39,370 nucleotides of DNA, taken from the NCBI GenBank assembly GCA_913060565.1, contig CAJXRU010000027.1, positions 1 to 39,370 on the forward strand, written 5' to 3'. This DNA is from an uncultured Gammaproteobacteria bacterium. Lineage in GTDB: Bacteria; Pseudomonadota; Gammaproteobacteria; Enterobacterales; Psychrobiaceae. This document shows, piece after piece, positions 1-8,203 of this stretch. Position 1 is the stretch's first letter. Each line of letters opens with the position of its first letter. A program made the position numbers and the translations under genes. The notes beneath the pieces are model-generated. The model had not been told where the DNA came from, did not search any database, and worked only from the letters and a program-made list of their open reading frames with translations.

Positions 1-38
1 CCTAGTCTCGTGGGCTCGGAGATGTGTATAAGAGACAG
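1..38 (+). other. Illumina Nextera adapter (artefact)
   Basis: Bases 5-38 match the Nextera i7-side transposase adapter, ending with the 19-base Tn5 mosaic end AGATGTGTATAAGAGACAG at 20-38. The first four bases (CCTA) fit the end of an i7 index; from memory, N706 ends this way. This is library sequence, not genome, so genomic DNA begins at about 39. It adds a false peptide (MCIRDR) to the reading frame of the first gene. Confidence 0.98.
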
Positions 39-1446
39 AATTATTAATGGCAGTATGACGCAGCAAACGACTTGGCGTGTCGCGTTGATTGCAAGAACTG
101 CAGGGCAATACACGATTCCAGCGCTGAGTGCAGATGGAGTATCAAGCCGTCCAATTTCCATGAACATTGTAGAACAAACACAGGCAAGCGAAGAAAATCA
201 AGAAGTTAAGTTGGAAACAGATATTTCCACAAAAGCAACTTATATTGGCCAGCCTATTATCTACACCATAAAATTATTTATCGGTACACGCCTTCAACGC
301 GCCAACTTGCAGGCACCAAACCTTATTGGTGGTGATGTTGTGCAAATGAATGAAGATGAGGATGCCAGTGAAATTATCGACGGTAAGCGATACAGAACAA
401 TAACCCGCCGCTATAGTATTACACCGTCGCAAGCAGGGACTTTCGATTTACAAGGAACAATTTTCCGTGGTGATATCAGTCAGTATGGCTATGGCCGTTC
501 AAAGCCAATTTCCTTAGTGGGTGATAATGAACAAATCATTGTCAAACCTATCCCGAATGATTTTCCGGGCCAATGGTTAGCGTCGCCGATTGTTACGCTC
601 GAAGATGAGTGGCCAAGCGCTAATGTCTATAAAGTTGGGGAGCCAATTACGCGCACGCTTACATTATCCGCCGCTAATGTATCAACTGAACAGATGCCAG
701 ACATTAATATAGATACAGGGATAAATTTACAAGCCTACCCCGATAAACCAGTATTTAAGAAAGGATTTAGTGGCAACACGCTTATTTCACAAGTTGTGCA
801 AAAGTTAGCTATTATTCCGAGCAAGGCTGGCAGTCTCACTATTCCAGAAGTGCGTATTCCTTGGTTTAACGTCAATACAGAGACGGTAGAATGGGCAACG
901 GTTGCGTCTAAAACGATTGAGGTCATAGACAATGCTCCTCTACCGTCAGAGACGCCAATTGAGCCAACTCCTGTTGCGGTGTCGAAACCGCTGCCTATTG
1001 CGCCTCAACAAACAACGATCACTGCGCCGCCAAACTATCTGTGGCTCATTGTATCGGCTATTTTGTTTATCTTGTTGAGCATTGCCCTATTTTATATAGT
1101 CAGACTGCGTCAACAGGTTGTAAAACAGCCATTACATCAGTCAAAATCACTTGAAATTAAAAGTGTAAGTTATGTTACACTCATCACCGCTTTGGATAAC
1201 AATGACCTAACCAAGGTGATGAAATTATTGCCATTGTGGTTAAAAAACGATTTTAATAAAACGCTGTCAGATCGCGCTGTCATTAACGCCAATATCGCTG
1301 AGCATTATCAACAATTGGCGCAAAATACATACAGTCAGCAACCACAAAAAGGCGATACCAAAGCACTCAAGCAATGTGTTGTCGCATTTATGAAAAATAA
1401 CAAAGTGACAGCTAAACCATCGTTAGATGGACTATATAAAAATTAA
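39..1446 (+). CDS. batD: BatD-family protein, 5'-truncated
   Basis: This is the C-terminal part of a BatD (oxygen tolerance, DUF11-like beta-sandwich) protein. Genomic codons start just after the adapter and run to a TAA at 1444-1446. The segment TWRVALIARTAGQYTIPAL is typical of BatD, which has repeated Ig-like periplasmic domains. A single transmembrane helix follows at about nt 1036-1105 (YLWLIVSAILFILLSIALFY), then a cytoplasmic tail of about 110 residues. BatD proteins usually sit in a bat operon with MoxR ATPase and VWA-domain proteins and are thought to work at the inner membrane in envelope stress. The upstream bat genes would lie beyond the contig end. The start is missing because of the adapter junction. 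The call is good at family level; the exact role is unknown. Confidence 0.88.
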
Positions 1447-1495
1447 TGTCATTATTTCTAAGAAATAATGAAAGATTTGAAAAGGGTTAGCGGTC

Positions 1496-2017
1496 TTGAA
1501 AAGAGATAACGAACTAAAAAAGCAATATGAAGCCCTTGTTGCCCAGTACCATACCGATCTATATCGATATGGTTATTGGTTAACCAAAGATAAACAAGTG
1601 ACTGAAGATATCGTTCAGGAGACTTTTTTAAGGGCGTGGCGCTCAATTGAGCAGCTACAAGATATTAAAGCGGCCAAAGGCTGGTTGATTACTATATTGC
1701 GTAGAGAAAACGCGCGTCGATTTGAGCGTAAACAGTTATCGTTAGTCGATATAGATGACTACAGCGTAGCTGATGATGATGAATCACAGCAACAAACATC
1801 TATTGAGAAAGAGGAGCTTCATGTTGCTATAAACATGTTAGCTGACGATTATAAAGAGCCATTGATTATGCAGGCGATGTTTGGTTATAGCGGTGAAGAA
1901 ATTGCCACCGAATTAGGACTTAACAAAAATACTGTCATGACCAGACTCTTTAGAGCAAAGAAACAACTCGCAGAGCTTATTAAAAGCAATGTGGTAAGCA
2001 GGACAGTGGAAACATGA
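1496..2017 (+). CDS. sigma-70 family (ECF-like) sigma factor
   Basis: This 173-residue protein has sigma region 2 (about residues 20-60, with VTEDIVQETFLRAWRS) and a C-terminal region 4 helix-turn-helix (about 110-165, GYSGEEIATELGLNKNTVMTRL). That is the two-domain architecture of extracytoplasmic-function sigma factors. The frame starts with TTG at 1496, preceded by AAAAGGG about ten bases upstream; the ATG at 1468 is out of frame. The stop overlaps the start of the next gene (ATGA at 2014-2017), which implies translational coupling with the DUF3379 membrane protein. Sigma factor plus coupled single-pass membrane protein is the usual layout of a sigma/anti-sigma pair. The batD neighbour suggests an envelope-related regulon, but the target genes cannot be told from the sequence. 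Confidence 0.9.
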   Translation: MKRDNELKKQYEALVAQYHTDLYRYGYWLTKDKQVTEDIVQETFLRAWRSIEQLQDIKAAKGWLITILRRENARRFERKQLSLVDIDDYSVADDDESQQQTSIEKEELHVAINMLADDYKEPLIMQAMFGYSGEEIATELGLNKNTVMTRLFRAKKQLAELIKSNVVSRTVET

Positions 2018-2751
2018 AACCATTAAGTTATTATGATTTAGCAATTGCCGATCCCTATAATAGCGACGCCGAATTTTTAGAGGCTGTTGCGGCGGATCCT
2101 GCGTTAGCGCAAGTTGTTAAAGAAGCAAAAGAAAATGATAAATTATTTCAAGAATTTGTCAGTGATATTCCAGAGCCATCAGCTGAGCACCTTAGTGCAA
2201 TTGCTGATGTTTGTAATACCCCAGCGCTAGATAATGTAACCACTTTGCCAAAGCGCCAAATTAACCGCTTTAAACCCTACTTTGCAATCGCTGCATCATT
2301 TGCGGTGATGGCGGTCAGTATGTTTATGTTGAGTGGTAACAACCATTATAATCACAACTTAATGGATCATGCGTTAAGCCATACAGAACATGGTTTACCA
2401 TTTGCAGGTGCTACAGATACTAACCCGTCATTGCTGCGTGTTAATCAACAACTTTCAGTCTATGGCGCAAAGTTGACCAACGTTGATGATATTTTATGGT
2501 CAAGTCATTGTGATTTTGAAGGGGTTGCCAGCGCGCATTTGGTTTATCAAAATCAAACGCACAAAGTTAATGTCTTTTTAGTGCCAAAGTCACTAAAGTT
2601 TGACGAGATTAAGGCAAATTTCGGTAATGAAGAGTTTAATGGCACGATTACAGAATTAGAAGACGGTTATTTAGTGATTGTTGGTCCAAAGAACACTGAC
2701 ATCAATAGCTTTAAGTCTAATATGGAAAGCCAGTTAGTTTGGGAGATTTAG
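2014..2751 (+). CDS. DUF3379-type membrane protein, putative anti-sigma factor
   Basis: The 245-residue product has a cytoplasmic N-terminal part (about 1-85), one transmembrane helix (about 86-107, FKPYFAIAASFAVMAVSMFML) and a periplasmic C-terminal domain of about 135 residues. It matches what I know of the DUF3379 family, found next to sigma factors in Shewanella- and Vibrio-like genomes. Its start codon overlaps the sigma factor stop by four bases. Family knowledge gives no proven biochemical role. Anti-sigma activity is inferred from the topology and the coupling: a short cytoplasmic segment could hold the sigma factor and the periplasmic domain could sense a signal. A terminator follows about 50 bases after the stop. 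Confidence 0.8.
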   Translation: MKPLSYYDLAIADPYNSDAEFLEAVAADPALAQVVKEAKENDKLFQEFVSDIPEPSAEHLSAIADVCNTPALDNVTTLPKRQINRFKPYFAIAASFAVMAVSMFMLSGNNHYNHNLMDHALSHTEHGLPFAGATDTNPSLLRVNQQLSVYGAKLTNVDDILWSSHCDFEGVASAHLVYQNQTHKVNVFLVPKSLKFDEIKANFGNEEFNGTITELEDGYLVIVGPKNTDINSFKSNMESQLVWEI

Positions 2752-2797
2752 TTTCAATTTTCGCCTAATGCGATACAATGTTACGTGATTTTCAGCG

Positions 2798-2830
2798 ACA
2801 CCGAAGTCTTTACTTCGGTGTTTTTGTTTT
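2798..2830 (+). terminator. intrinsic terminator after the sigma/DUF3379 operon
   Basis: A perfect 9-bp stem ACACCGAAG/CTTCGGTGT (2798-2806 with 2813-2821) with a six-base loop is followed by a T-rich tail. It separates the sigma operon from putP, so putP needs its own promoter in the short space after it or depends on readthrough. Confidence 0.9.
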
Positions 2831-2856
2831 AACCATAACAATAATAAGAATAACTA

Positions 2857-4308
2857 ATGAACATTGAACTTCCAATTCTCATCACGTTTATTTTCTATCT
2901 TGGCTGCATGCTTATGCTCGGCCTATATGCTTACAAAAAAACCAACAACCACAGTGATTATATTTTAGGTGGACGCAGTTTAAGCCCTGCAGTTGCCGCC
3001 TTAAGTGTCGGCGCCTCTGATATGTCCGGCTGGTTATTACTCGGCCTACCGGGTGCTATATACGTTAGTGGCGTTAGTGAAGTATGGATTGGCATCGGCT
3101 TAGTTGTTGGTGCAGCCCTTAACTGGCAGTTCGTCGCCAAACGACTGCGCGTTTACACAGAAATAGCGGGTGATGCACAAACTCTACCGGATTTTCTGGC
3201 AAACCGCTTTGGTGACGCTGGAATGTTAAAAACTGTTGCAGCGATTGCGATATTAGTCTTTTTTACATTCTATACAGCGTCAGGATTAGTAGGCGGCGCA
3301 ATATTGTTTGAAAAAGTATTCGGTCTCGACTATTTCTGGGCACTGCTTATTGGCACACTTATCATCGTGTCATATACCTTTGTTGGCGGTTTCTTTGCGG
3401 TTAGTTGGACAGACTTCTTCCAAGGGATCTTAATGTTAATTGCATTAATTATTGTCCCGGCTGCAATGTATGTTGAAGTTGGCGGCAGTGAGGCAATGAC
3501 CTCAGCCCTTCCCGCTTCAATGTTCGATATATCGCCAACGGCCGGCGTTATTGGTTTAATTTCCTTACTTGCTTGGGGATTAGGTTATTTTGGTCAACCG
3601 CATATTCTAGTGCGATTTATGGCGATTGCTAAGCCAAGCGACGTAGGTGTGTCACGTAACATAGCAATGAGCTGGATGATACTGGCACTGTTCGGTGCGT
3701 TAGCAACTGGCCTTGTTGGAGCCGCCTATTTTGCAGATCAGCCTTTAGAAAATCCAGAGACTGTCTTTATCTTCTTAAGTAAGGTCGCATTCAACCCTTG
3801 GGTGTCCGGACTCCTAATCGCCGCTATCTTGTCAGCAATCATGAGCACGGTTGATTCGCAGTTACTGGTGAGTTCAAGTGTTATCAGTGAAGATTTATAC
3901 CGTCCATTTATAAACCCGAAAGCAACGGACAAAGAGTTAATGCTTGTTGGCCGTATCGCCGTTGTTAGCATCGCCGTCATTGCCCTACTCATCTCACTCG
4001 ATCCTAAATCGAATGTTTTAGGTTTAGTGAGCTATGCGTGGGCAGGGTTCGGCGCAGCGTTTGGGCCAATGATATTGTTGGCCTTGTATTGGAAAAACTA
4101 CAATAAATTTGGTGCCATATCTTCAATTACCGTCGGTGCACTAACAGTAATTATTTGGAAAAACCTCGAAGGTGGATTGTTCGATCTCTATGAAATTGTG
4201 CCAGGATTTGTATTTTCACTAATTGTAGGTGTTTTTGTTAGCATGATTACCGCAAAGGAGAATTTACAGCTTAACAAACAATTTGATGAATTTAAAAAAG
4301 CGCTATAG
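2857..4308 (+). CDS. putP: Na+/proline symporter PutP
   Basis: This 483-residue, multi-pass inner-membrane protein of the sodium:solute symporter (SSS) family imports proline with Na+. The segment GASDMSGWLLLGLPGA places Asp55 and Ser57 exactly where E. coli PutP has its Na+-site residues, and the spacing from the N-terminus is identical. The length is slightly below E. coli PutP (502). No putA lies next to it in this window. It is a single-gene unit with a terminator on each side (2798-2830 and 4321-4355). Proline is the best substrate assignment from overall resemblance; other SSS substrates are less likely. It differs clearly from the second SSS transporter of the window (37530-39089), which is of the sugar type. 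Confidence 0.92.
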   Translation: MNIELPILITFIFYLGCMLMLGLYAYKKTNNHSDYILGGRSLSPAVAALSVGASDMSGWLLLGLPGAIYVSGVSEVWIGIGLVVGAALNWQFVAKRLRVYTEIAGDAQTLPDFLANRFGDAGMLKTVAAIAILVFFTFYTASGLVGGAILFEKVFGLDYFWALLIGTLIIVSYTFVGGFFAVSWTDFFQGILMLIALIIVPAAMYVEVGGSEAMTSALPASMFDISPTAGVIGLISLLAWGLGYFGQPHILVRFMAIAKPSDVGVSRNIAMSWMILALFGALATGLVGAAYFADQPLENPETVFIFLSKVAFNPWVSGLLIAAILSAIMSTVDSQLLVSSSVISEDLYRPFINPKATDKELMLVGRIAVVSIAVIALLISLDPKSNVLGLVSYAWAGFGAAFGPMILLALYWKNYNKFGAISSITVGALTVIIWKNLEGGLFDLYEIVPGFVFSLIVGVFVSMITAKENLQLNKQFDEFKKAL

Positions 4309-4320
4309 TCGTTATAGCTT

Positions 4321-4355
4321 CTAAGCCGCTAATACGAGGTAGTGGCTTAGTTCCT
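4321..4355 (+). terminator. terminator after putP
   Basis: An 11-bp stem with one wobble pair (CTAAGCCGCTA, 4321-4331, with TAGTGGCTTAG, 4340-4350) and an eight-base loop is followed by a pyrimidine-rich tail. The - strand side has no U-run, so it should act mainly on putP transcripts. It lies at the junction with the converging unknown operon. Confidence 0.75.
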
Positions 4356-4571
4356 TTATTCTTTCTCTTGTTCTTTTTGTGAATTTTCGTTCAATTGCCC
4401 TTTCAGCACCTCTATTTTGTATCCCAGGTAAACCGCTTGGACAAAAGCAATCGTGAACACGAGATAAAATAAGTAGTCTTGCATATCAGCGTCAGATTGA
4501 TGCCAATACCATAGCGGCATTATGTAAACGAAACCACCAAAACATATACTTAGTATCAGTTTCCTAGTCAT
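4356..4571 (-). CDS. small two-helix membrane protein, unknown
   Basis: I do not recognise this 71-residue protein. It shows two transmembrane helices: about residues 5-22 (ILSICFGGFVYIMPLWYW) and 33-53 (DYLFYLVFTIAFVQAVYLGY). A charged tail follows, rich in Lys, Gln and Glu. The start ATG at 4571 overlaps the last eight bases of the upstream gene (ATGACTAG), so the two are probably co-translated. No strong ribosome binding site is visible, in keeping with coupling. Function is unknown; the pair may form a small membrane complex, which is inference only. Confidence 0.6.
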   Translation of the reverse strand: MTRKLILSICFGGFVYIMPLWYWHQSDADMQDYLFYLVFTIAFVQAVYLGYKIEVLKGQLNENSQKEQEKE

Positions 4572-5103
4572 TAAAATGTACCGATTTGTTTAATGTCTGC
4601 CTGTTTTCTAATTCGAGCTTCGCTTTATTTAGCTCTTTCTTATTAAAAACAACGCACCCCCATATTATAATTAGTATCCAATGTTTATTGTTTACTGACT
4701 TAGACTTCCATATATCTTTAAATAAATCTTTTCCTCCTATTAATGAAGCTCCCAAACCAATTGAACTCATAAAATTATCAAGAGAGTTATGAAACGCAAT
4801 ATCTTTCGTAAGTTCTTTATTCGTTAAAGAGAAAAGCCCCCATTGAGGGTTCACAAATGTTGTATCTAGCGTTATCTCAATAATCTTATTCAACAATTTA
4901 GGGCTTTTGACTCTGCGAATCATTGACATTGCTTCTCTCCGTTCATTACTATCTAAGTGCCTATAGAGAATCATCGCTGAAATTGCGTCGAGTTCAATTT
5001 GACCAGCGCTAACTATTAAATTTGATGGAATACCAGTTATCTCACACAGCTTTTCTATTTGCTTATTTACATCTTTAGGAAGGTTGTATTGTAATTTTGA
5101 CAT
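4564..5103 (-). CDS. unknown protein with C-terminal membrane segment
   Basis: I do not recognise this 179-residue protein. The N-terminal two thirds look soluble and helical, with a Lys/Arg-rich stretch around residues 55-70. A short hydrophobic segment near residues 143-156 (HWILIIIWGCVVF) is followed by a charged tail. The gene is more AT-rich than its neighbours and uses many AAA and AAT codons, which may point to recent acquisition. It overlaps the small membrane protein gene downstream by eight bases. It sits alone between putP and purF, two genes that are not normally linked. No catalytic motif was seen and no function is assigned. Confidence 0.65.
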   Translation of the reverse strand: MSKLQYNLPKDVNKQIEKLCEITGIPSNLIVSAGQIELDAISAMILYRHLDSNERREAMSMIRRVKSPKLLNKIIEITLDTTFVNPQWGLFSLTNKELTKDIAFHNSLDNFMSSIGLGASLIGGKDLFKDIWKSKSVNNKHWILIIIWGCVVFNKKELNKAKLELENRQTLNKSVHFND

Positions 5104-5171
5104 TTAAATTTCATTTAGAGACTTAAGTATCCGTTGAGTATAGTTTCGAATTTGAGTTTATCTACTCTCTA

Positions 5172-5207
5172 AACAAAAAAAGCAACACCATCTCTGGTGC
5201 TGCTTTT
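5172..5207 (-). terminator. terminator after purF
   Basis: AGCAACACCA (5181-5190) pairs with TGGTGCTGCT (5195-5204), with one wobble and a four-base loop. The A-tract at 5174-5181 becomes the U-run of the - strand transcript. It ends the cvpA-purF transcript 37 bases after the purF stop. Confidence 0.9.
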
Positions 5208-5243
5208 AAATAAATTTAATAGTCATGCCAATGGCATTAACGA

Positions 5244-6761
5244 TTAATTAGATTCGTTATGCAAATCTATATTTGAAATCTCTGCCTTTGCTTCGGTGTC
5301 TGCTTTCGCACCATCGTTTCTAAGGCCGGTAATTTCATCCAAGTATGCTTGACTGATATCCCCTGTCACATAACGACCGTTAAATACCGACGTTTCAAAA
5401 CCTTCAATGTCAGGATTCTCTTCACGAACAGCAGCGATTAAATCATCAATATCTTGGTAGATTAAATCATCGGCACCGATCTGCTCTGCAATTTCATCGA
5501 CTTCGCGGCCATGCGCAATCAATTCTGTCACTGATGGCATATCAATACCGTACACATTCGGGAATCTAATTTCAGGTGCAGCTGACGCAAAGTACACTTT
5601 ATTTGCACCAGCTTCGCGAGCCATATCAATAATTTGTTCAGAGGTGGTTCCGCGCACAATTGAATCATCAACCAGCAGCACGTTTTTGCCTTTGAACTCA
5701 CTCTTGATCGCATTAAGTTTACGACGTACAGATTTACGACGCATCTTCTGACCAGGCATAATGAAGGTACGGCCTATATAACGATTTTTAACGAAACCTT
5801 GACGATAAGGTATGTTTAATTCGCCGGCAATCTCGAGCGCAATATCACATGATGTTTCAGGAATTGGAATAACTACATCAATATCTAAATCTTCCCATTG
5901 ATGTGCGATCTTCTGTCCCAGCTTTTTCCCCATATTGAGTCGAGCTTGATAGACAGAAATTTTATCAATGAATGAATCTGGACGAGCAAAATAAACATAC
6001 TCGAAAATACAAGGTGCATATTGTGGATTAGCCGCGCATTGTTGGGTATGCAAATGGCCATTTTCATCAACATAAACCGCTTCACCTGGTTCAACATCGC
6101 GAACAAAACTAAAACCAATTGCATCAAGTGCAACATTTTCAGACGCGACCATGTATTCTGTTTTACCTTCTTCTTCGCGTTGGCCAAGGACCAACGGACG
6201 AATGCCATACGGGTCGCGAAATGCAATCATTCCGTGACCAATTACCAGTGCAACAGCTGCATATGCACCCTGTAACAACGCAATGGTACGAGCAACACCG
6301 TCAAAAATTTCTTTCGGTGTTAGGGTCATTTCAGAACTTAACGACAACTCATGAGCAAGTACATTAAGTAAAATCTCAGAATCAGAATTAGTATTGATAT
6401 GGCGGCGTGCGACTTTAAATAAATACTCTTGCAGCGCAACTGAATTAGTCAAATTACCATTATGAGCTAACGAAATACCAAACGGTGAGTTAACATAAAA
6501 AGGCTGTGCTTCTGCCGATGTCGAGGTACCTGCGGTCGGATAGCGTACATGACCAATCCCGCTAGTTCCCTGTAGTCGTTTCATGTGTTTTTCTTCAAAC
6601 ACATCACGGACTAAACCATTTGCTTTACGCAGTCGAAAATTTCCTTGGTCAACCGTACAAACACCCGCCGCATCTTGCCCACGGTGTTGAAGCACTGTTA
6701 ATGCATCATAAAGTGCTTGATTTACTGGACTATAGGCAACAATACCAACGACACCACACAT
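5244..6761 (-). CDS. purF: amidophosphoribosyltransferase
   Basis: PurF makes 5-phosphoribosylamine from PRPP and glutamine, the first step of purine synthesis, in the cytosol. The chosen start gives MCGVVGIV, so that removal of Met exposes the N-terminal nucleophile Cys of the Ntn glutaminase domain (about residues 2-230). The phosphoribosyltransferase domain follows, with the PRPP loop [14 protein letters not shown]. With this start the protein is 505 residues, the same as E. coli PurF. A longer frame opens at a TTG at 6779, but it would bury the catalytic Cys, and the AAGGGG ribosome site lies inside it. cvpA is 32 bases upstream, as in E. coli, so the two form an operon. No clear PurR operator was found. 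Confidence 0.98.
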   Translation of the reverse strand: MCGVVGIVAYSPVNQALYDALTVLQHRGQDAAGVCTVDQGNFRLRKANGLVRDVFEEKHMKRLQGTSGIGHVRYPTAGTSTSAEAQPFYVNSPFGISLAHNGNLTNSVALQEYLFKVARRHINTNSDSEILLNVLAHELSLSSEMTLTPKEIFDGVARTIALLQGAYAAVALVIGHGMIAFRDPYGIRPLVLGQREEEGKTEYMVASENVALDAIGFSFVRDVEPGEAVYVDENGHLHTQQCAANPQYAPCIFEYVYFARPDSFIDKISVYQARLNMGKKLGQKIAHQWEDLDIDVVIPIPETSCDIALEIAGELNIPYRQGFVKNRYIGRTFIMPGQKMRRKSVRRKLNAIKSEFKGKNVLLVDDSIVRGTTSEQIIDMAREAGANKVYFASAAPEIRFPNVYGIDMPSVTELIAHGREVDEIAEQIGADDLIYQDIDDLIAAVREENPDIEGFETSVFNGRYVTGDISQAYLDEITGLRNDGAKADTEAKAEISNIDLHNESN

Positions 6762-6769
6762 AAAAATTT

Positions 6770-6775
6770 CCCCTT
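6770..6775 (-). promoter_or_regulatory. purF ribosome binding site
   Basis: AGGGG on the - strand lies eight bases before the ATG at 6761. It fixes the start that gives an N-terminal Met-Cys, rather than the upstream TTG. Confidence 0.85.
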
Positions 6776-6793
6776 TCAACTACGTTGAGTTAG

Positions 6794-7291
6794 TTACACT
6801 TGTTGTTTGATAAAACTTGAGTTTTGCTTAATAAACTCGAAGAACCACTCGATAACCGCACCAAATTCAGGAATTAAAAGCGAATCTCTCCACCAATCTG
6901 AATTCGACAGCGTTGTAAATGAATCAATTGCAAAGAGGATAGCAGCAACAATCAATACACCGCGAAGTGCACCGAAACAAAGGCCTAATACACGATCTGT
7001 TCCGGATAATCCTGTTTTTACAACAAGCTGACCAATGACGTAATTTGTAATAGCGCCAATGATCAAGGTTGAAATAAACAATGCCACAACAGCACTCGCA
7101 TTTTTAACCATGGGATCATCGATCTGTGTTAAAAATGCGGCTAGATCCGCGTAAAATGTACTGGCAATAAAAAATGCAGCTACCCAGATAACCAGTGATA
7201 ATGCTTCTTTAACAAAGCCACGAGTTAAACTAATAAGGGTCGATAAACTAATGATGATCAATATCGCATAATCAATCCAAATCATCTTCAT
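6794..7291 (-). CDS. cvpA: CvpA family inner-membrane protein
   Basis: This 165-residue protein has about four transmembrane helices and closely follows E. coli CvpA, including WIDYAI near the start and the segments NYVIGQLV and [21 protein letters not shown]. CvpA was named for its need in colicin V production; in other bacteria it is linked to envelope stress tolerance. The start at 7291 has GGGAG eight bases upstream. A second ATG two codons later (7285) is possible. It leads the operon with purF. A terminator behind dedD (7512-7535) separates it from the folC-dedD side. Confidence 0.96.
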   Translation of the reverse strand: MKMIWIDYAILIIISLSTLISLTRGFVKEALSLVIWVAAFFIASTFYADLAAFLTQIDDPMVKNASAVVALFISTLIIGAITNYVIGQLVVKTGLSGTDRVLGLCFGALRGVLIVAAILFAIDSFTTLSNSDWWRDSLLIPEFGAVIEWFFEFIKQNSSFIKQQV

Positions 7292-7511
7292 TTATGTGAC
7301 TCCCATTGCAAATTTGCGCGAATTTTACCAAGATTATTAGAAATTCCTAGCATAAGTTTCCTCTTTTCTGTCATTTGCTTAAACATTAGCTAATCGGTTA
7401 ATTAGTATCGTACTTAAAGCATTGTTTTTATTAGTTAAATTAAAAATTTGCACCCTGTGTCAGGTTTTGAGTTTTTATATCAAATAATATCAGGAGATTG
7501 TATTGCGTCAT

Positions 7512-7535
7512 AAAAAAGCCGTTGCAAGCAACGGC
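7512..7535 (-). terminator. terminator after dedD
   Basis: The near-perfect palindrome GCCGTTGC-AA-GCAACGGC (7518-7535) is flanked by AAAAAA at 7512-7517, which is the U-run on the - strand. It lies just after the dedD stop and upstream of cvpA. This suggests that cvpA-purF has its own promoter in 7292-7511, but I could not fix one there. Confidence 0.9.
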
Positions 7536-7544
7536 CATTTTCTA

Positions 7545-8138
7545 TTAATTAATCGGGTTGTATTTTTCAATGACACCCGATTCCTTAAATGCTTTTTTAA
7601 GCTTAGGCTGCAGTGATTGCAACTTTTTCTTGTCTAGTTCAGGCCCAACATACACTTTATTGGTCACACCAGCTCTAGGGACTGCAGGGACGCTATACGC
7701 CGTGAAGCCTTTCTTTCGTAGATTTTTAAGGAGCGTATTCACATTGCTTGGATTACCAAAACTCCCCATTCGAATCACCCAGCCTTTCGCTTTAATCAGT
7801 GCAGTAATAGTAGGTTTAGTGACTTCCTTATGGGCAGACTTAGTAACGATATCATCACGTTCATTAGTTTTAGCCGCATCCTTCACCGCTTGAACGGTAG
7901 AGTGAGTTTCTGCGCTATTTTCGTGAACAACATTGTCATTTTGTTTGATATCGACAGGCGGCTTTGACAACTCAATTTTACTGACATCAGGCTGCTGATG
8001 TGTCGGTTTCGTCGGGATTTTTACAAACGCTTGGCGTTGCGACTCTTTTTCACCATCAAAAATCTTTGGTAAAAAAATAATCGCCAATGCAAAAAGTACT
8101 ACTGCACCTACCACGCGATTTTTAATTTGATCACTCAC
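7545..8138 (-). CDS. dedD: SPOR-domain cell division protein DedD
   Basis: This 197-residue bitopic membrane protein starts with a short cytoplasmic stretch (MSDQIKNRVVGA). One transmembrane helix follows (about 8-25), then a low-complexity periplasmic linker rich in Lys, Pro and Thr, and a C-terminal SPOR domain (about 115-195, GWVIRMGSFGNPSNVNTL). SPOR domains bind denuded septal peptidoglycan, and DedD helps cell constriction in E. coli. The start is GTG at 8138 with AAGGG five bases upstream. It lies 65 bases downstream of folC, in the same order as in E. coli, and is followed by a terminator. Confidence 0.93.
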   Translation of the reverse strand: MSDQIKNRVVGAVVLFALAIIFLPKIFDGEKESQRQAFVKIPTKPTHQQPDVSKIELSKPPVDIKQNDNVVHENSAETHSTVQAVKDAAKTNERDDIVTKSAHKEVTKPTITALIKAKGWVIRMGSFGNPSNVNTLLKNLRKKGFTAYSVPAVPRAGVTNKVYVGPELDKKKLQSLQPKLKKAFKESGVIEKYNPIN

Positions 8139-8203
8139 TTTAAACCCTTAAATCCAAAACGATTTCTATAGCAGCAAACTATAGAATAATTTAAACGAAA
8201 CTT

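Noticed and set aside
2752-2797. TACAAT at 2774-2779 as a putP promoter -10 element
   Set aside because: It lies upstream of the strong terminator at 2798-2830, so a transcript from it would stop before putP, and the -35 match is poor.
4356-5103. toxin-antitoxin assignment for the two overlapping unknown genes
   Set aside because: Gene overlap alone is not enough. Neither protein shows a toxin or DNA-binding antitoxin motif and both have membrane segments.
5885-6367. several open frames of 80-113 codons inside purF
   Set aside because: They lie in other frames of the well-conserved purF gene and show no domain or ribosome site.
7308-7317. GCAAATTTGC palindrome upstream of cvpA-purF as a PurR box
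   Set aside because: The PurR operator has a central CG and wider spacing between the GCAA and TTGC arms. Here the arms are two bases too close and the centre is AT, so it is more likely chance.
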